From Puccinia triticina (lineage: Eukaryota; Basidiomycota; Pucciniomycetes; Pucciniales; Pucciniaceae), in assembly GCF_026914185.1 (NCBI RefSeq), contig NC_070570.1, positions 3,534,001 to 3,598,000 of the forward strand: a DNA stretch of 64,000 nucleotides. The letters are read 5' to 3'. Below are positions 33,546-45,351 of this stretch, piece after piece. A program made the position numbers and the translations under genes. Positions within the stretch are counted from its first letter, which is position 1, and each line of letters opens with the position of its first letter. The notes under the pieces are model-generated. The model made no database searches. It was not told where the DNA came from and saw only the letters and a list, made by a program, of their open reading frames with translations.

Positions 33546-35163
33546 AAACCCAGAGGAGATCTAATATTCTCCTAAATGTTTGTGCTTCTTTTCTGACTGC
33601 TAAAATGGAGTTGATAGAGTTATCAAACTCAAAGGTCTTCCCCTTCATGTAGAATTTTCTGCCTACATTTTTGAGAAGTGATGTATTATAATGTGATAAG
33701 TAGTCATTGCCTAGAATAAAATACCTAACAGGCATATTATCCATCACCACGAATCTGATGGTAAACTCAAATGAATCAAAGCATAGATTTACCTTAACTA
33801 TTCCTAGCAGTTTCAGAGCCCCGGTGCAGCTATGAAATTTGCCCGGTTTTGCCGGGAGAATATATTTCCTCCAGTCTGCAAAACCGCTCTACTCTAGGTA
33901 CTTTTTGCTAACCACTGATTTGACTGCTCCACTGTTGAGCAAAACAGTACAGGTACTCCCCGCGCAAGACATAATAACTAGATTATTTTTCCCTTTGGGT
34001 GCTATGACTGCACAGGAAGGTTTAGAACCAATAACCAAATTATTATCATCATACACTTTGCTTTCTTGTGACTCTTCTTCTAAAGGCTCATCTATTTCCC
34101 CTACATTATTAATTTTCTTAGGGAAGCTCCTCGAGGTGTGCCCTGTTTTTTGACAAGTATAGCATTTAATTTCCCCTACTCCCGACTGGCCCTTATCCTT
34201 CCCATCTGTTGCTTTAGTGACCAAATTTTTGGATAGCAGTGGTTTAGACGTGAATTTTCTACGGCCTAGACAGGTCTTGTCTGCAATGTCCTCAAGTACA
34301 TTGATTAAAGAGCTCATATCATGTCTTGTCAAATTCATTGCCTTCTTGGCTGTGTACTCAACTTCCCTGTTCATTAAACCCAATAGTCCAAAGTTAATGG
34401 ACTGTTGGGACAGTTGCTGTTCAAACGCACGAAGTCTCTTATATTGCCCCATAACCCATGCTGAAACCTGAGTTTCTCCCGCTGAGAAGCAGTCTTTATC
34501 AAAGGCCTCTTGCTTTTTACACATCCAATTAGATGTTCCGTACTGAGCTGTAATGGCTTCTTTCCAGAAGTCCCACTTCTTATCTTGGTGATTTTTTCTA
34601 ATGGATTTGTACCACAATCCAGCTACTCCCGTAAGGCATGATAGGAGTTTAACCTGTATGTATTCGTCAGGTACTGATGTTTCTGCACGGCAAGTATCAA
34701 TCCACTTGACAAATTCAGAGTGGTCGTATTCTCCTTGCCCAGAGAGTTTGGGCCAGTCCATCTTGTTAATTGCTCCCCACAGCTGTTTCTGCATCTCAGA
34801 CATCCCGCCTGTATGGTGTGTGATATGATGTTCCGGCTGTCTTCTTTCTTGTGGCAAGTCTATTACCTCCGGACTTGGCGGTTGAGGCCTTCCTCTCCTA
34901 GGGGAGTGTTGTCTTGACAAGGTCTCTGATCCAACCAATGCCTCATCAAGGTGTTGGTTAATCTCCTGCACTTTTGCTTGCACTTCCGCTCCATCCTCTC
35001 TGAATTGGCTGAGGAGTCTGTCCAGTTTAGGGCTTATTGCACTTATGTCCCGGAGATGGGCTTCATCTAATTCTCTTAAAATTCCTTTAACTTCCTTTGC
35101 TGCGGTTGTGTCTTTGTTTTTAGACTGGATTGCCGCAGTGAGGTTCTTGATCTCTTGAGCATG
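33541..35163 (-). pseudogene. Ty3/gypsy Gag-protease remnant
   Basis: The minus-strand Gag reads from about 35163: a coiled-coil start (QEIKNLTAAIQSKN), a capsid region (KLSGQGEYDHSEFVKWIDTC) and a zinc knuckle CYTCQKTGHTSRSF in which the last cysteine is replaced by Phe. A protease start LLNSGA follows, in which the catalytic Asp is Asn. A TAG then interrupts the protease before VRYFILGNDYLSHYN. The frame ends at 33541 against LTR sequence, so the polymerase has been deleted. Three independent lesions make it inactive. It is not a copy of the intact Gag-protease at 21371; the sequences differ throughout. Confidence 0.8.
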
Positions 35164-35516
35164 ACATTGCTATCTTTAGGTTCCCTTTTGCTTGCTAATA
35201 CATTCTGATCCTTCTGATCTGGTTGCAGTTTATCCTCCGGTCTGTCTTACAAAAATGGATATCTCCGCCGCCAAACTCTCAATTTTGGCGTCCAGGGTTT
35301 GTACTACATGGACCAGCTTATGATCTTTACTCTCAACCACAGAGTTAAGTTGCTTAATTGCTATTTGAAGTTGTTTACTTTGCTCACATCCTTGGTAAAG
35401 GATTTTTTATTTATCTCACACTGGCAACTGCCAGTCTTCCTTTGATCTGCTACCTTTGGTAGAAATAACCACTGTGCATTCTTGGATAAATCTTGCAACA
35501 TGTCATTATGACATTT
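35164..35516. other. Upstream remnant of the gypsy element
   Basis: This minus-strand sequence before Gag has short open pieces (for example around 35361-35500), but no LTR. The 10-bp satellite at 35517 cuts it off. Confidence 0.4.
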
Positions 35517-35768
35517 GTTAGGCATTTGCCAGGCATTGCCAGGCATTTGCCAGGCATTGCCAGGCATTTTCCAGGCATTTTCCAGGCATTGCCAGGCATT
35601 TGCCAGGCATTTTCCAGGTATTGCCAGGCATTTGCCATTTGCCAGGCATTGCCAGGCATTTGCCAGGCATTGCCAGGCATTGCCAGGCATTGCCAGGCAT
35701 TGCCAGGCATTGCCAGGCATTGCCAGGCATTGCCAGGCATTTGCCAGGCGTTTACCAGGCATTGCTAG
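35517..35768. repeat. Satellite H5, short tract (10/11-bp unit)
   Basis: Tandem CCAGGCATTG with 11-bp variants CCAGGCATTTG and CCAGGCATTTT. Each unit holds the 9-base palindrome TGCC-A-GGCA. It is the same family and orientation as the 2.2-kb tract at 40156-42395, on the other side of the LINE remnant. Confidence 0.92.
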
Positions 35769-36075
35769 GCAAATCCTCAACCGAAGGAATGCCTCCGGTT
35801 GAAGAGGTATGTATACCTCCTCAACTGGAGGCATTCCTCCGGTTGAGGAGTACATACCTCCTCAACCGGAGGCATTCCTCCGGTTGAGGAGTACATACCT
35901 CCTCCATTCCTCCGGTTGAAGAGGTATGTATGGGAACTCGATGACGTAAGAGTTTTGTGATTTGCAAAACTCTTACGTACAACTTGTAATATATCCCATG
36001 TATCTACATAGCCCATGTACAGCTATGTAGATACATGGGGCTTAGGTAAGAGTTTTGTGAATTGCAAAAATCTTA
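35769..36075. repeat. Hairpin tract H6
   Basis: It consists of successive perfect hairpins: CCTCAACCGGAGG/CATT/CCTCCGGTTGAGG (13-bp stem, repeated), ACGTAAGAGTTTTG/TGATTTG/CAAAACTCTTACGT (14-bp stem, about 35944-35978) and CCATGTATCTACATAGC/GCTATGTAGATACATGG (17-bp stem, about 35997-36039). No coding sequence. Confidence 0.88.
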
Positions 36076-36405
36076 AAGCAACATATGTACCCGCGAGTTC
36101 TTGGCCGGAGATTGAATCACAACCACTACAAATTTTTCAAAATACACTCAACTCGACAAACTCAGCACTTCTCATGTCTCCTCCACCTCTCCCGGATCCC
36201 CCTCCTCTATCAACAAGACAAAAACCGGAGACACCCCTTCCAATTCTAGATAGCATCACAAGATTCCTGACGGATGCAATTTCAGACAAAAACCCAACTC
36301 AATCCCTTGATCAAGGCCAAATCATCAATCTCATCATCTCCCTTGCCAAACTGAGATCAGCTATCATTGGCAACAGCAACTCAGCAACAACAGACACAAA
36401 CACCC

Positions 36406-37570
36406 TGTCAGGCTCGGTGATGCCAAGAGCAATATAGCTCCTCTAGCTACACCGGCGACAGAGCACGGTGCGGTGGTAAGCGCGATAAGAGCGCGGTGAG
36501 AAGGGTAAAAAATAACTCAAAGTTATTTTTAAGAGAAAACCCAAAAGGGTTGTAACGGAGGGGCCAGGAGCGCCTGGGGTATTTAAGTGCCCTCCGGTGG
36601 TCTTACAGGGCCTGCGCAAAATATGCGCAGGGGTGGTTATGGAACCTGTGACTTCTGGGGCCCAATTAAGGGTGTTTTTTGAACGTACTAACGTTCCCAG
36701 GGCAAGGGATATGATCCCGATAAAGAAAGAGGGAAACAGCGGACTTACTCTTAAAGAGGGTCCGCAAAAGAAGACGGCAGACGACTCAAAGAACCGAAAT
36801 TGTAACTATACTGGCAAGCAACCGGTCGGGTAGACGGGGCGGGGCAGGTATGGCGACGAGGTGGTTGGTATGAATCTGGGGAGGCTTCTTCTTGCTCAGA
36901 AGCCTCCCTTTATATATTCTTGCGGCGACCGGTAGGGTTGCCGTTCCTATTGCAAATTACTCGCGGCTTCTCGGCCGGGGACATAGCTAGTTCAGACAGG
37001 AGCGATCTCAAGTTCTATTACTCTGACCACTCCTGTTCACTGTTCTCATTATTGAGTGTAGCTCTTCCTCGGTCCAAGGAAGAGTTTTTCATTCAGGACG
37101 TCTATTCTCGGTTGAGAACTTTGGGCTGGGGGAGAGTAGACTGTTCACTTTATTGCTATTCTCCTCCGGCCGGCTCCACTCGATCAGTTCTATTGTCACT
37201 TCTTAGAACAATAGGACAGGAGAATGTCTAGCACTCGTTCTCTTGGCTTGAGAACGCTTTTGTATCCCGTTCTCTTGTTATAAGAACGGGTTTCACTCAT
37301 AACTACATTCTTTCTCCGGACGATACCTGCGGCCGGAGTTTGTATACTCTCTCCTTGATTCTATCAATCGTTCAAGGGGAGGGTTTTTGCATATTCATAT
37401 TCTTATTTGCGGCGCTCTGCGCCGCACTCAGTGCTCAAAAAGTCGTAGTCGCTAAAGCTGTGTAGGTTTTGCGACTACTTGGCGCTCTGCGCCGCAAATA
37501 GTATGCACAGTTAGCAACACATGTAGAATTGTTAGCTGGGCTCTAACTTATTCTAGTGGCCCGGCTGACA
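36406..37570. mobile_element. Solo LTR, family G, 1165 bp, CACCC duplication
   Basis: It starts TGTCAGGCTCGGTGATGCC and ends GGCCCGGCTGACA, with CACCC on both sides (36401-36405 and 37571-37575). Removing it with one CACCC restores the LINE reading frame across the junction (DTNTL then QKILD). Internal features shared with the other family-G LTRs are the CTCTAGCTACAC block, TATTTAAGTGCCCTCCGGT and a GGGCCTGCG/CGCAGGGG stem. The GGCGCTCTGCGCCGC motif occurs twice near the right end. Confidence 0.85.
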
Positions 37571-37751
37571 CACCCTGCAGAAAATCCTAGACCGTTTAGA
37601 TTGTATCAAAAGACAACCCATCCCAGCTCCTATCCCGTTTCGTCCGACTTGAGATTTGGTCGCTGCTGACAAACAGAAAGGTCCAAACACTAACAAGAAC
37701 AGAAAGGTCCAAACACTAACAAGGGAACTCGGCCAACGGAACACATCACGG

Positions 37752-38667
37752 TGTAGTCGTTATTCCTGTGTTTGTAGGAGAAAAAATTAAAACTTTTATT
37801 TTTACTCTCTAAACGCCTCAAGATAGCAACAAATTGACTGCAGAAATGGAATCTACGGCCAAAATAACCCCTAGTCACCAACTGGAACCACTTTCATATC
37901 TCTACTGGATCAGAAGATACACGGATCACACCTTTCACATGCTAGTCCGGGACAGTTCACAGAGTATTTCACATATGATTTCACACACAACTCAGCTCTA
38001 GGATACATTGCATAGGATATTGAATACCTCATATTGAATTCCTTGGTTTTTTTTATTTCCTTCCTTTGATTCCACTCAACCACAAGTTGGCCACTGTTTT
38101 GATATTGCATACATATGAAACTCATGTAACCCCCTAGAAGTTAGACCCCTTCTCAGTTTACTATAGAAGGAGGCCTCTGCCTGCCAGTTGTTTCCTCCCT
38201 CATGCCATCTGGCTCCCATCATCCATCTACTTACCTGTCACAGTTATTTATTACACATACATATCACAGTTACTTGCAATTCACACTCATAGTTGATTTC
38301 ACAAACCTTTCACAAGCCTCTCAAGGTACTGGATTCCAATCCTGGTGGAAGCATAGCTTTCAAACCTTGACCTTCTCTTTTTCACTTTATATACCCTCTG
38401 CTCACAGACCTGGGTTCAAGCCCCATCCAAGTCATCAGTATTTTCTGCCCATTTCAGACACCTCATCTGTTTCTTAGACACTCAGAACTTTCCACAATAC
38501 AATCCAACTATACTCTTCATCTCTGAACATATCCTCATCACTGAATAAAACTGCCAAGCTTAGCTTGGTGGTCTTGTTTTCTGATATCCAGAAAGGCAGA
38601 GTTTGCACCTCATCCCTACCTTTCGCCATTCAGCAAAAGGGTCTCACGACACCTTTTGAGTCTTACA
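37752..38667 (+). mobile_element. LTR, family R, copy 2, inside the LINE ORF1
   Basis: It begins TGTAGTCGTTATTCC and ends GAGTCTTACA, alignable with copy 1 from end to end. The flanks are ACGG (37748-37751) and ATGG (38668-38671), an imperfect duplication. The TATA box of copy 1 is mutated here (TATAGAAGG). The ATG directly after it is internal LINE sequence and not a true start. Confidence 0.72.
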
Positions 38668-39705
38668 ATGGCACCGATACCATCCAATGTGGAGCTTAAC
38701 GAATTCAAACCCTCCAGTTGTGTTATTCACACACCGCCTGGATTCAACGCACTCAACACAGCCTCAGCTACCAACATTACAACCAGCATAAATAAGACTC
38801 TGGCATCCATCAATGCCAACATTGACTCTGTCCCAATTGAAGCGACTGGTATTGCGGTTCTCCCATCCAAGGATCTCAAGATATACACCTCATCTAGAAT
38901 CAAGGCCTGTTTGATCCTTGATAACAAACATCACTGGACAGGCCTTTTTTGCCCTAGCCTTGCCACATTTCCAAACAGATATCCGGTACTCTTACACGCC
39001 ATACCGGCACATTTTGACCCCAACAACAGAAGCCATTTGGAAGCCCTTGGTACCCAAAATCAAATCGATCCAGCTCTAATCCAATCAGCATGTTGGTTGA
39101 ACAACCCGGCAGAAAACGGGAAAAAGAATGGTTCAATTGTTCTACAAATCATTGACAAGAAAATTGCACTCAAAATCAAAAAATACGGACTTTTTCTTCA
39201 GCACGAACTTTATCGAGGGGCTCACTACACCCAATCAATCCCGCAATGCTTTCAATGTTGAAGGATTGGCCATACCGCTAAATGGTGTAAAAACAATCCC
39301 CTCTGTAGTAAATGCCACGGTAGCCACAACTCTAAGACATGCAATACTGCTTCACCATCCGCACAATCCTGCTGTGTTTGCCTTCTACATGAACAGTCTT
39401 CATCCAACAAGACAATCAATAAACTTGATATGAAGTTTGCTCATTCACCTTGGTCAACAGATTGCCCATCAATGGAACAAGAAATTCTGAATTGCCGGAG
39501 GCGCCGATGGAACCCTTGATTTCCTTACTAGTCCCCTCTTTCTCCATGTTCCTCTCTCAAAACTATTTTACTCTAAAGATGAAAACGTTATAGGCACTTG
39601 TCAAATGTAGAGTTGTCATTTTTTTAGCCTTGTAGTCCTCTTTTTGATATACTTCAACTTGTAGGTATACACTACAGTGCGCAATGCTAAAAGCCAAACT
39701 GCACT

Positions 39706-40155
39706 TAAAAAAAAAAAAAAAACATATGTACCTGGGTCCCGTCCGACAAGGTCGGACGGGACAGGCCAGCCAATCCAGCCCACTTGGCGGGCTGTATTGG
39801 CTGGTGCTCGCCCTAGTCCTTGTCGGGAGGGACATGCCCTCCATCCAGCTTGTCGTCTCCCTTCGCGGCGAGCTGGATGGGTGTATACAGGCCATGTCTG
39901 CTGGGACTTGGCCTGTATACACATAGCCTATGTACATCCCTTGCTTGCCTTTTGGCGTGCGGCTTACACACGCCAATTATTTTGGCGCGTGCGAGCCGCA
40001 CGCAAATTATTTTGGCGTGTGGGAGGCACATGCCAAAGGCAAGCAAGGGCTTGCTTGCCGTTTGGCGTGCGGCCAAACACACCAATAAACCCTGGCGTGC
40101 GGCTCCCACACGCCAAAAAAACGGGGCGTGTTGGCGGGCGTGTGTTTGTCAACAC
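39706..40155. repeat. A17 run and hairpin tract leading into satellite H5
   Basis: A run of 17 A (39706-39722), possibly a retroposon tail, is followed by perfect hairpins: GTCCCGTCCGAC/AAG/GTCGGACGGGAC (12-bp stem, about 39737-39763), a GCCAGCCAAT...ATTGGCTGG pair around 39770-39803, then repeated GGCGTGCGGC...CACACGCC pairs up to 40135. No gene. Confidence 0.8.
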
Positions 40156-42395
40156 CCGGCATTGCCAGGCATTTGCCAGGCATTGCCAGGAATTTGCCAT
40201 GCATTAGCCAGGCATTGCCAGGCATTGCCAGGCATTTGCCATGCATTAGCCAGGCATTGCCAGGCATTGCCAGGCATTGCCAGGCATTGCCAGGCATTGC
40301 CAGGCATTGCCAGGCATTGCCAGGCATTGCCAGGCATTGCCAGGCATTGCCAGGCATTGCCAGGCATTGCCAGGCATTTCCAGGCATTGCCAGGCATTTC
40401 CAGGCATTGCCAGGCATTGCCAGGCATTTCAAGGCATTGCCAGGCATTGCCAGGCATTGCCAGGCATTGCCAGGCATTTGCCAGGCATTGCCAGGCATTT
40501 GCCAGGCATTTGCCAGGCATTTGCCAGGCATTTGCCAGGGATTAGCCAGGCATTGCCAGGCATTGCCAGGCATTTGCCAGGCATTGCCAGGCATTTGCCA
40601 GGCATTGCCAGGCATTGCCAGGCATTGCCAGGCATTTGCCAGGCATTGCCAGGCATTTGCCAGGCATTGCCAGGCATTGCCAGGCATTTGCCAGGCATTG
40701 TCAGGCATTTGCCAGGCATTGCCAGCCAGGCATTGCCAGGCATTGCCAGGCATTGCCAGGCATTGCCAGGCATTGCCAGGCATTGCCAGGCATTGCCAGG
40801 CATTGCCAGGCATTGCCAGGCATTGCCAGGCATTTCCAGGCATTGCCAGGCATTTCCAGGCATTGCCAGGCATTGCCAGGCATTGCCAGGCATTTGCCAG
40901 GCATTTGCCAGGCATTTGCCAGGGATTAGCCAGGCATTTCCAGGCATTTCCAGGCATTAGCCAGGCATTTCCAGGCATTGCCAGGCATTTGCCAGGCATT
41001 TGCCAGGCATTTGCCAGGGATTAGCCAGGCATTGCCAGGCATTGCCAGGCATTTGCCAGGCATTGCCAGGCATTTGCCAGGCATTGCCAGGCATTGCCAG
41101 GCATTTGCCAGGCATTGTCAGGCATTTGCCAGGCATTGCCAGCCAGGCATTGCCAGGCATTGCCAGGCATTGCCAGGCATTGCCAGGCATTGCCAGGCAT
41201 TGCCAGGCATTGCCAGGCATTGCCAGGCATTGCCAGGCATTGCCAGGCATTGCCAGGCATTGCCAGGCATTGCCAGGCATTGCCAGGCATTGCCAGGCAT
41301 TTCCAGGCATTGCCAGGCATTTCCAGGCATTGCCAGGCATTGCCAGGCATTGCCAGGCATTTGCCAGGCATTTGCCAGGCATTTGCCAGGGATTAGCCAG
41401 GCATTTCCAGGCATTTCCAGGCATTAGCCAGGCATTTCCAGGCATTGCCAGGCATTTGCCAGGCATTTGCCAGGCATTTGCCAGGGATTAGCCAGGCATT
41501 GCCAGGCATTGCCAGGCATTTGCCAGGCATTGCCAGGCATTTGCCAGGCATTGCCAGGCATTGCCAGGCATTTGCCAGGCATTGTCAGGCATTTGCCAGG
41601 CATTGCCAGCCAGGCATTGCCAGGCATTGCCAGGCATTGCCAGGCATTGCCAGGCATTGCCAGGCATTGCCAGGCATTGCCAGGAATTGCCAGGCATTGC
41701 CAGGCATTGCCAGGCATTGCCAGGCATTGCCAGGCATTGCCAGGCATTGCCAGGCATTGCCAGGCATTTCCAGGCATTGCCAGGCATTTCCAGGCATTGC
41801 CAGGCATTGCCAGGCATTGCCAGGCATTTGCCAGGCATTTGCCAGGCATTTGCCAGGGATTAGCCAGGCATTTCCAGGCATTTCCAGGCATTAGCCAGGC
41901 ATTTCCAGGCATTGCCAGGCATTTTCCAGGCATTGCCAGGCATTTGCCAGGCATTGCCAGGCATTTGCCAGGCATTGCCAGGCATTTGCCAGGCATTGCC
42001 AGCCAGGCATTGCCAGGCATTGCCAGGCATTGCCAGGCATTGCCAGGCATTGCCAGGCATTGCCAGGCATTGCCAGGCATTGCCAGGCATTGCCAGGCAT
42101 TCATTGCCAGGCATTGCCAGGCATTGCCAGCCAGGCATTGCCAGGCATTGCCAGCCAGGCATTGCCAGGCATTGCCAGGCATTGCCAGCCAGGCATTGCC
42201 AGACATTGCCAGGCATTGCCAGCCAGGCATTGCCAGACATTGCCAGGCATTGCCAGCCAGGCATTGCCAGACATTGCCAGGCATTTGTCAGGCATCACAG
42301 GCATTTGCCAGGCATTGCCAGGCATTGCCAGGCATTTGCCAGGCATTGCCAGCCAGGCATTGGCCTGGCAATGCCTGGCAATGCCTGGCAATGCC
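40156..42395. repeat. Satellite H5, main tract, about 2.2 kb with higher-order repeats
   Basis: About 210 units of CCAGGCATTG with variants CATTTG, CATTTC, GGATTAG and GCCAGCCAGG. A marker pair (TTGTCAGG followed by GCCAGCCAGG) recurs at about 40721, 41138 and 41605, so the tract contains higher-order blocks of about 417 and 467 bp that differ by five units. The last 20-30 bases turn into the inverted sequence CAATGCCTGG, closing with a short palindrome. Long conceptual peptides of the MPGNAWQCLA type are by-products. Confidence 0.95.
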
Positions 42396-43231
42396 TAAGA
42401 ATAATTCTAAAAGATTGCGCCACACTAAATATTCTTAGTGTAAAACTCCCAGAGCTTATTCAAGGAAGGCAGCCCTTCAGGCGCCAGTTTATCTTGTCAA
42501 TATCCGTGACAACTTACATTTCCCTTCCAAGCTCCTAAATCCCCGTAGAGTGAAGTTCCACAGCGTTTATCAACGCCCAAGCGCAAGCACCAGCGGCCTA
42601 GTGCTTTAAATTTGTGCAGCAAAGCCATGTAGCATTGAATCCGGCGCGGGGCGTCAAGTTTTCCAATGGGGGGTTCTGGGTTTGCAGTGCCGCGAAGCAG
42701 TCTCATTGGAGCTACAGGAGTTCATGGAATGCAATAAAATGTTGTGCAACTGCAAACAGTTGTCATGCACAAACTCTGTGGAATCTTGGGGTAGAGATGG
42801 CATTTGGGACCCGGATACCCGCCGTGGGTCCAGGTACCAGGTTGTTTTTCTGCCTCAAATCAGACACTGGTTACTGCACCGGTAGCCACCTGAGTAACGG
42901 CGGTATTTGGGTGGTGTACCCGCTCCCATTGGGAGAGCCAGATCTGCTGGTGGCGGAGGAGATGTTCCAGGAGGGCAAGGAGCTCAACCAGGGTGCTGCA
43001 AACCTTGATATTTCAGGTACTGACAATTGAGAGACACAAACACTCTCTCACTGGTGAGTACTGCCAATTGAGAGAGCAAATACACCCACCCAGGGCCTCT
43101 CCTTTGGGCCAGAACCAGGTAGATTCCATTTTCTCTCTCTACTGCCGGCCTGGCCGCCCAAGTTTGGGGTGGGCACCCACCAGGTCATTTTTTCATCAAA
43201 AACTGACAACCGGTAACACACCCAGTTTAGC
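42396..43231. other. No gene recognised
   Basis: Short frames only. A plus frame at 42614-43030 and a minus frame at 42497-42706 overlap without family features. A TTGAGAGA motif is duplicated at about 43027-43072. Confidence 0.35.
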
Positions 43232-43587
43232 TGTTATTCCTGTGTTTGCAGGTGGAAAAATTCACAATTTTATTTGTACTCACTATAAGTCTCAATATTC
43301 CACCAAACGGGTGTCAGAAATTATGGAATCTACAGCCAAAATAAACATTAGTCACCCGCTGTTACCATCCTCATATCTCTACTGGATCAGAAGATACACA
43401 AATTACACCTTTCACATGCCAGTCTGTGACAGTTCACAAAGGATTTCACACACAGCTTCACACACAACTCAGCTCTAGGATACTTTGCATAGGATATTGA
43501 ATATGGCATATGAATTTCTTTGTTTCTTTTATTGAATTCCTTTTATTATACTCAACCACAAGTTGGCCACTGTTTTCATATTGCTTA
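43232..43587 (+). mobile_element. LTR, family R, copy 3, truncated
   Basis: It matches copies 1 and 2 from GTTATTCCTGTGTTTGCAGG through CTCAACCACAAGTTGGCCACTG and is then cut at about 43587 by sequence starting TGTCAGCCTGTAGG. The TATA and R parts are missing. Confidence 0.75.
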
Positions 43588-44328
43588 TATATGATACTTG
43601 TCAGCCTGTAGGTAACTAACCGTGTAAAATGAGGTTGTTACTACCAGTTTGATGGTGTAAAGTACCAAGGATGGGCCAAGGTGACGTGATAATATCTGTA
43701 AAAGATAACACTCAATCAGTACACTTGGTACTGAGAGTCTTGCTCAATGAAGGCGCATCCAGATCAACACAAGGTGCTAATAGGCATCCAAGGAATAAAT
43801 CACTTGGGTTTGTGGGTTTTACCTACAAAAGGTAAAGGGTAATCAAGAATCTATGGAGTTTCCTGAATTAAATGATGGTTGAGAATGAAGCCACTGTTTA
43901 ACTGTTAGTATGTTAAAACTTGCTATAAAATATTCTAAGCAATAAACAGTCCATGAGGGGCTGTTTATATATTGAAGAGTGTCCAGGGAGAAAAGAACGG
44001 AAGCTCCCAATGACCAGTGGGGAACTGGGAGCGCTTCACAGGACAGATCCTCTGAAGGATCAGTAATACAAATGATCTGTGCAGTGTAATGATCAGTAAG
44101 TGAGCTACTGGTCTCCCACTAGATCAGTAGTATCTGTATTGTTGTATAATAACAGATCTTTGTGGATTACTTTCATTCCATTCAGTCTCCACTGAATAGA
44201 AAAACTTCATACACATTACCTCACTGCTTTGGCCAGCCTGTGGTACGTGTATGAATCAGAATTTTCACATGTAAAGGGAAATAAGGGCGTTACAAGGTTC
44301 TAATGAGTGATACCTTGTCTGGTACACA
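43588..44328. other. Unassigned insert between LTR-R copy 3 and DIRS copy B
   Basis: It begins TGTCAGCC, like a family-G LTR, but does not match that family further in. No ORF. It may be another LTR or a DIRS flank. Confidence 0.35.
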
Positions 44329-44761
44329 TTACACGTGTACTGTACGACCTAACTGGGGCGGGGTGAAAAAAGGTTTCCTGATCGGCGGGGTTGATAGGTA
44401 AGCTGAGATTGGCTAAATCCGGTGGAGTCGTGGTTCTGGGTTGGCTGCTGCAGGCCAGTACCGGTTGCTCCTTGACCAACTAGGTTTCAGCGCTTGACCG
44501 CTGCGAACTCATACATTACACGTGTACTGTACGACCTAACTGGGGCGGGGTGAAAAAAGGTTTCCTGATCGGCGGGGTTGATAGGTAAGCTGAGATCGGC
44601 TAAATCCGGTGGAGTCGTGGTTCTGGGTTGGCTGCTGCAGGCCAGTACCGGTTGCTCCTTGACCAACTAGGTTTCAGCGCTTGACCGCTGCGAACTCATT
44701 TGCGGGGTGCCGCGCCTCCCCCGGGGGAGGCGCTGCTGATCAACCTCCGCCTGCGCTCTTT
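44329..44761. repeat. Left inverted terminal repeat of DIRS copy B, with 187-bp duplication
   Basis: The sequence from ATTACACGTGTACTGTACGACC to GCTGCGAACTCAT occurs twice in tandem with a period of 187 bp (44328 and 44515). It is followed by GCGGGGTGCCGCGCCTCC, a CCCGGG-centred palindrome, and GCTGATCAACCTCCGCCTGCG. The block from GGTTTCCTGATC to GCGCTCTTTGG is an inverted copy of 62972-63190. Confidence 0.8.
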
Positions 44762-45351
44762 GGTGCGCCTTTGCGCAGGGTGCCACCTCTCCCGTTAGCG
44801 CTCCTGGACTTGACCCACCTACTGCTGCGCTGCCAGTAAGCGCACATCCAGTCTGCTGACACTCCCTAGGTGTCTACGTGGGCCAGGGATAAACCCATGG
44901 CCTCTGTTGGTACTGTTTATTTTGCTCAGCGTGTGCTGAATTCATGTGGGATTCCACTGTGATTCAGGTGACCCGGAAGTTTCTATCCTTCCTCCCCAAG
45001 CCACCTGGGTATGGGATAAGGGAAGAGCCTATTTTCTCCCTCCCCCTCCCCCTTTTTCCCTTCTCAGCCCTATAGGGCCTCTTGGGATTTGGGAGGGGTT
45101 GTAGGGAGTGGTAGAGTGTCCTCACGCCTCCCTCAATGGGTAGTGTGATACAGCTCCCCCTTAGGAGCTCTTTAGCAGAAAGGTCTGAGCCTGTCCCACA
45201 ACTCCAGGGGCCTGGAGCCAGCTCAGACCTAACCAACCCCTATCCCCTCTAACTGCCTTGTCTGAGGCTAGCCCTAACTCCAGGCTCTTATCTAACTGAC
45301 ATCTAGTTCTGCTTGTTATGGTATTACTGTGAAATGCACTCAATTCCTAAC

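Larger units (their letters stand above)
36105..39516 (+). pseudogene. Tad-type LINE ORF1 (RNA-binding, zinc knuckles), interrupted twice
   Basis: The pieces 36105-36405, 37576-37751 and 38668-39516 read in series as one LINE ORF1. The N-terminal part has MSPPPLPDPPPL, ILDSITRFLTDAISDKNPT and LINLIISLAKLRSAI. The C-terminal part has an RRM-like region (VLPSKDLKIYTSSRIKA, FPNRYPVLLHAIPAHFDPNN) followed by CCHC knuckles: C-FQ-C-x4-H-x4-C, in which the residue after the second Cys is a TGA stop, then CSKCHGSHNSKTC, then a third Cys cluster. ORF1 proteins of this class bind element RNA. Two LTRs split it (36406-37570 and 37752-38667). ORF2 (endonuclease-RT) is absent, so the 3' side is lost, the reverse of normal LINE 5' truncation. 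Confidence 0.78.

Noticed and set aside
38668..38670. ATG directly after LTR-R copy 2 as a genuine gene start
   Set aside because: The preceding LTR is an insertion with near-matching ACGG/ATGG flanks, and coding sequence of the same LINE ORF1 lies on its other side.
40007..42438. Many MPGNAWQ/ARHCQALPG-type ORFs on both strands
   Set aside because: They are translations of the 10-bp satellite; frames change with every 11-bp variant.
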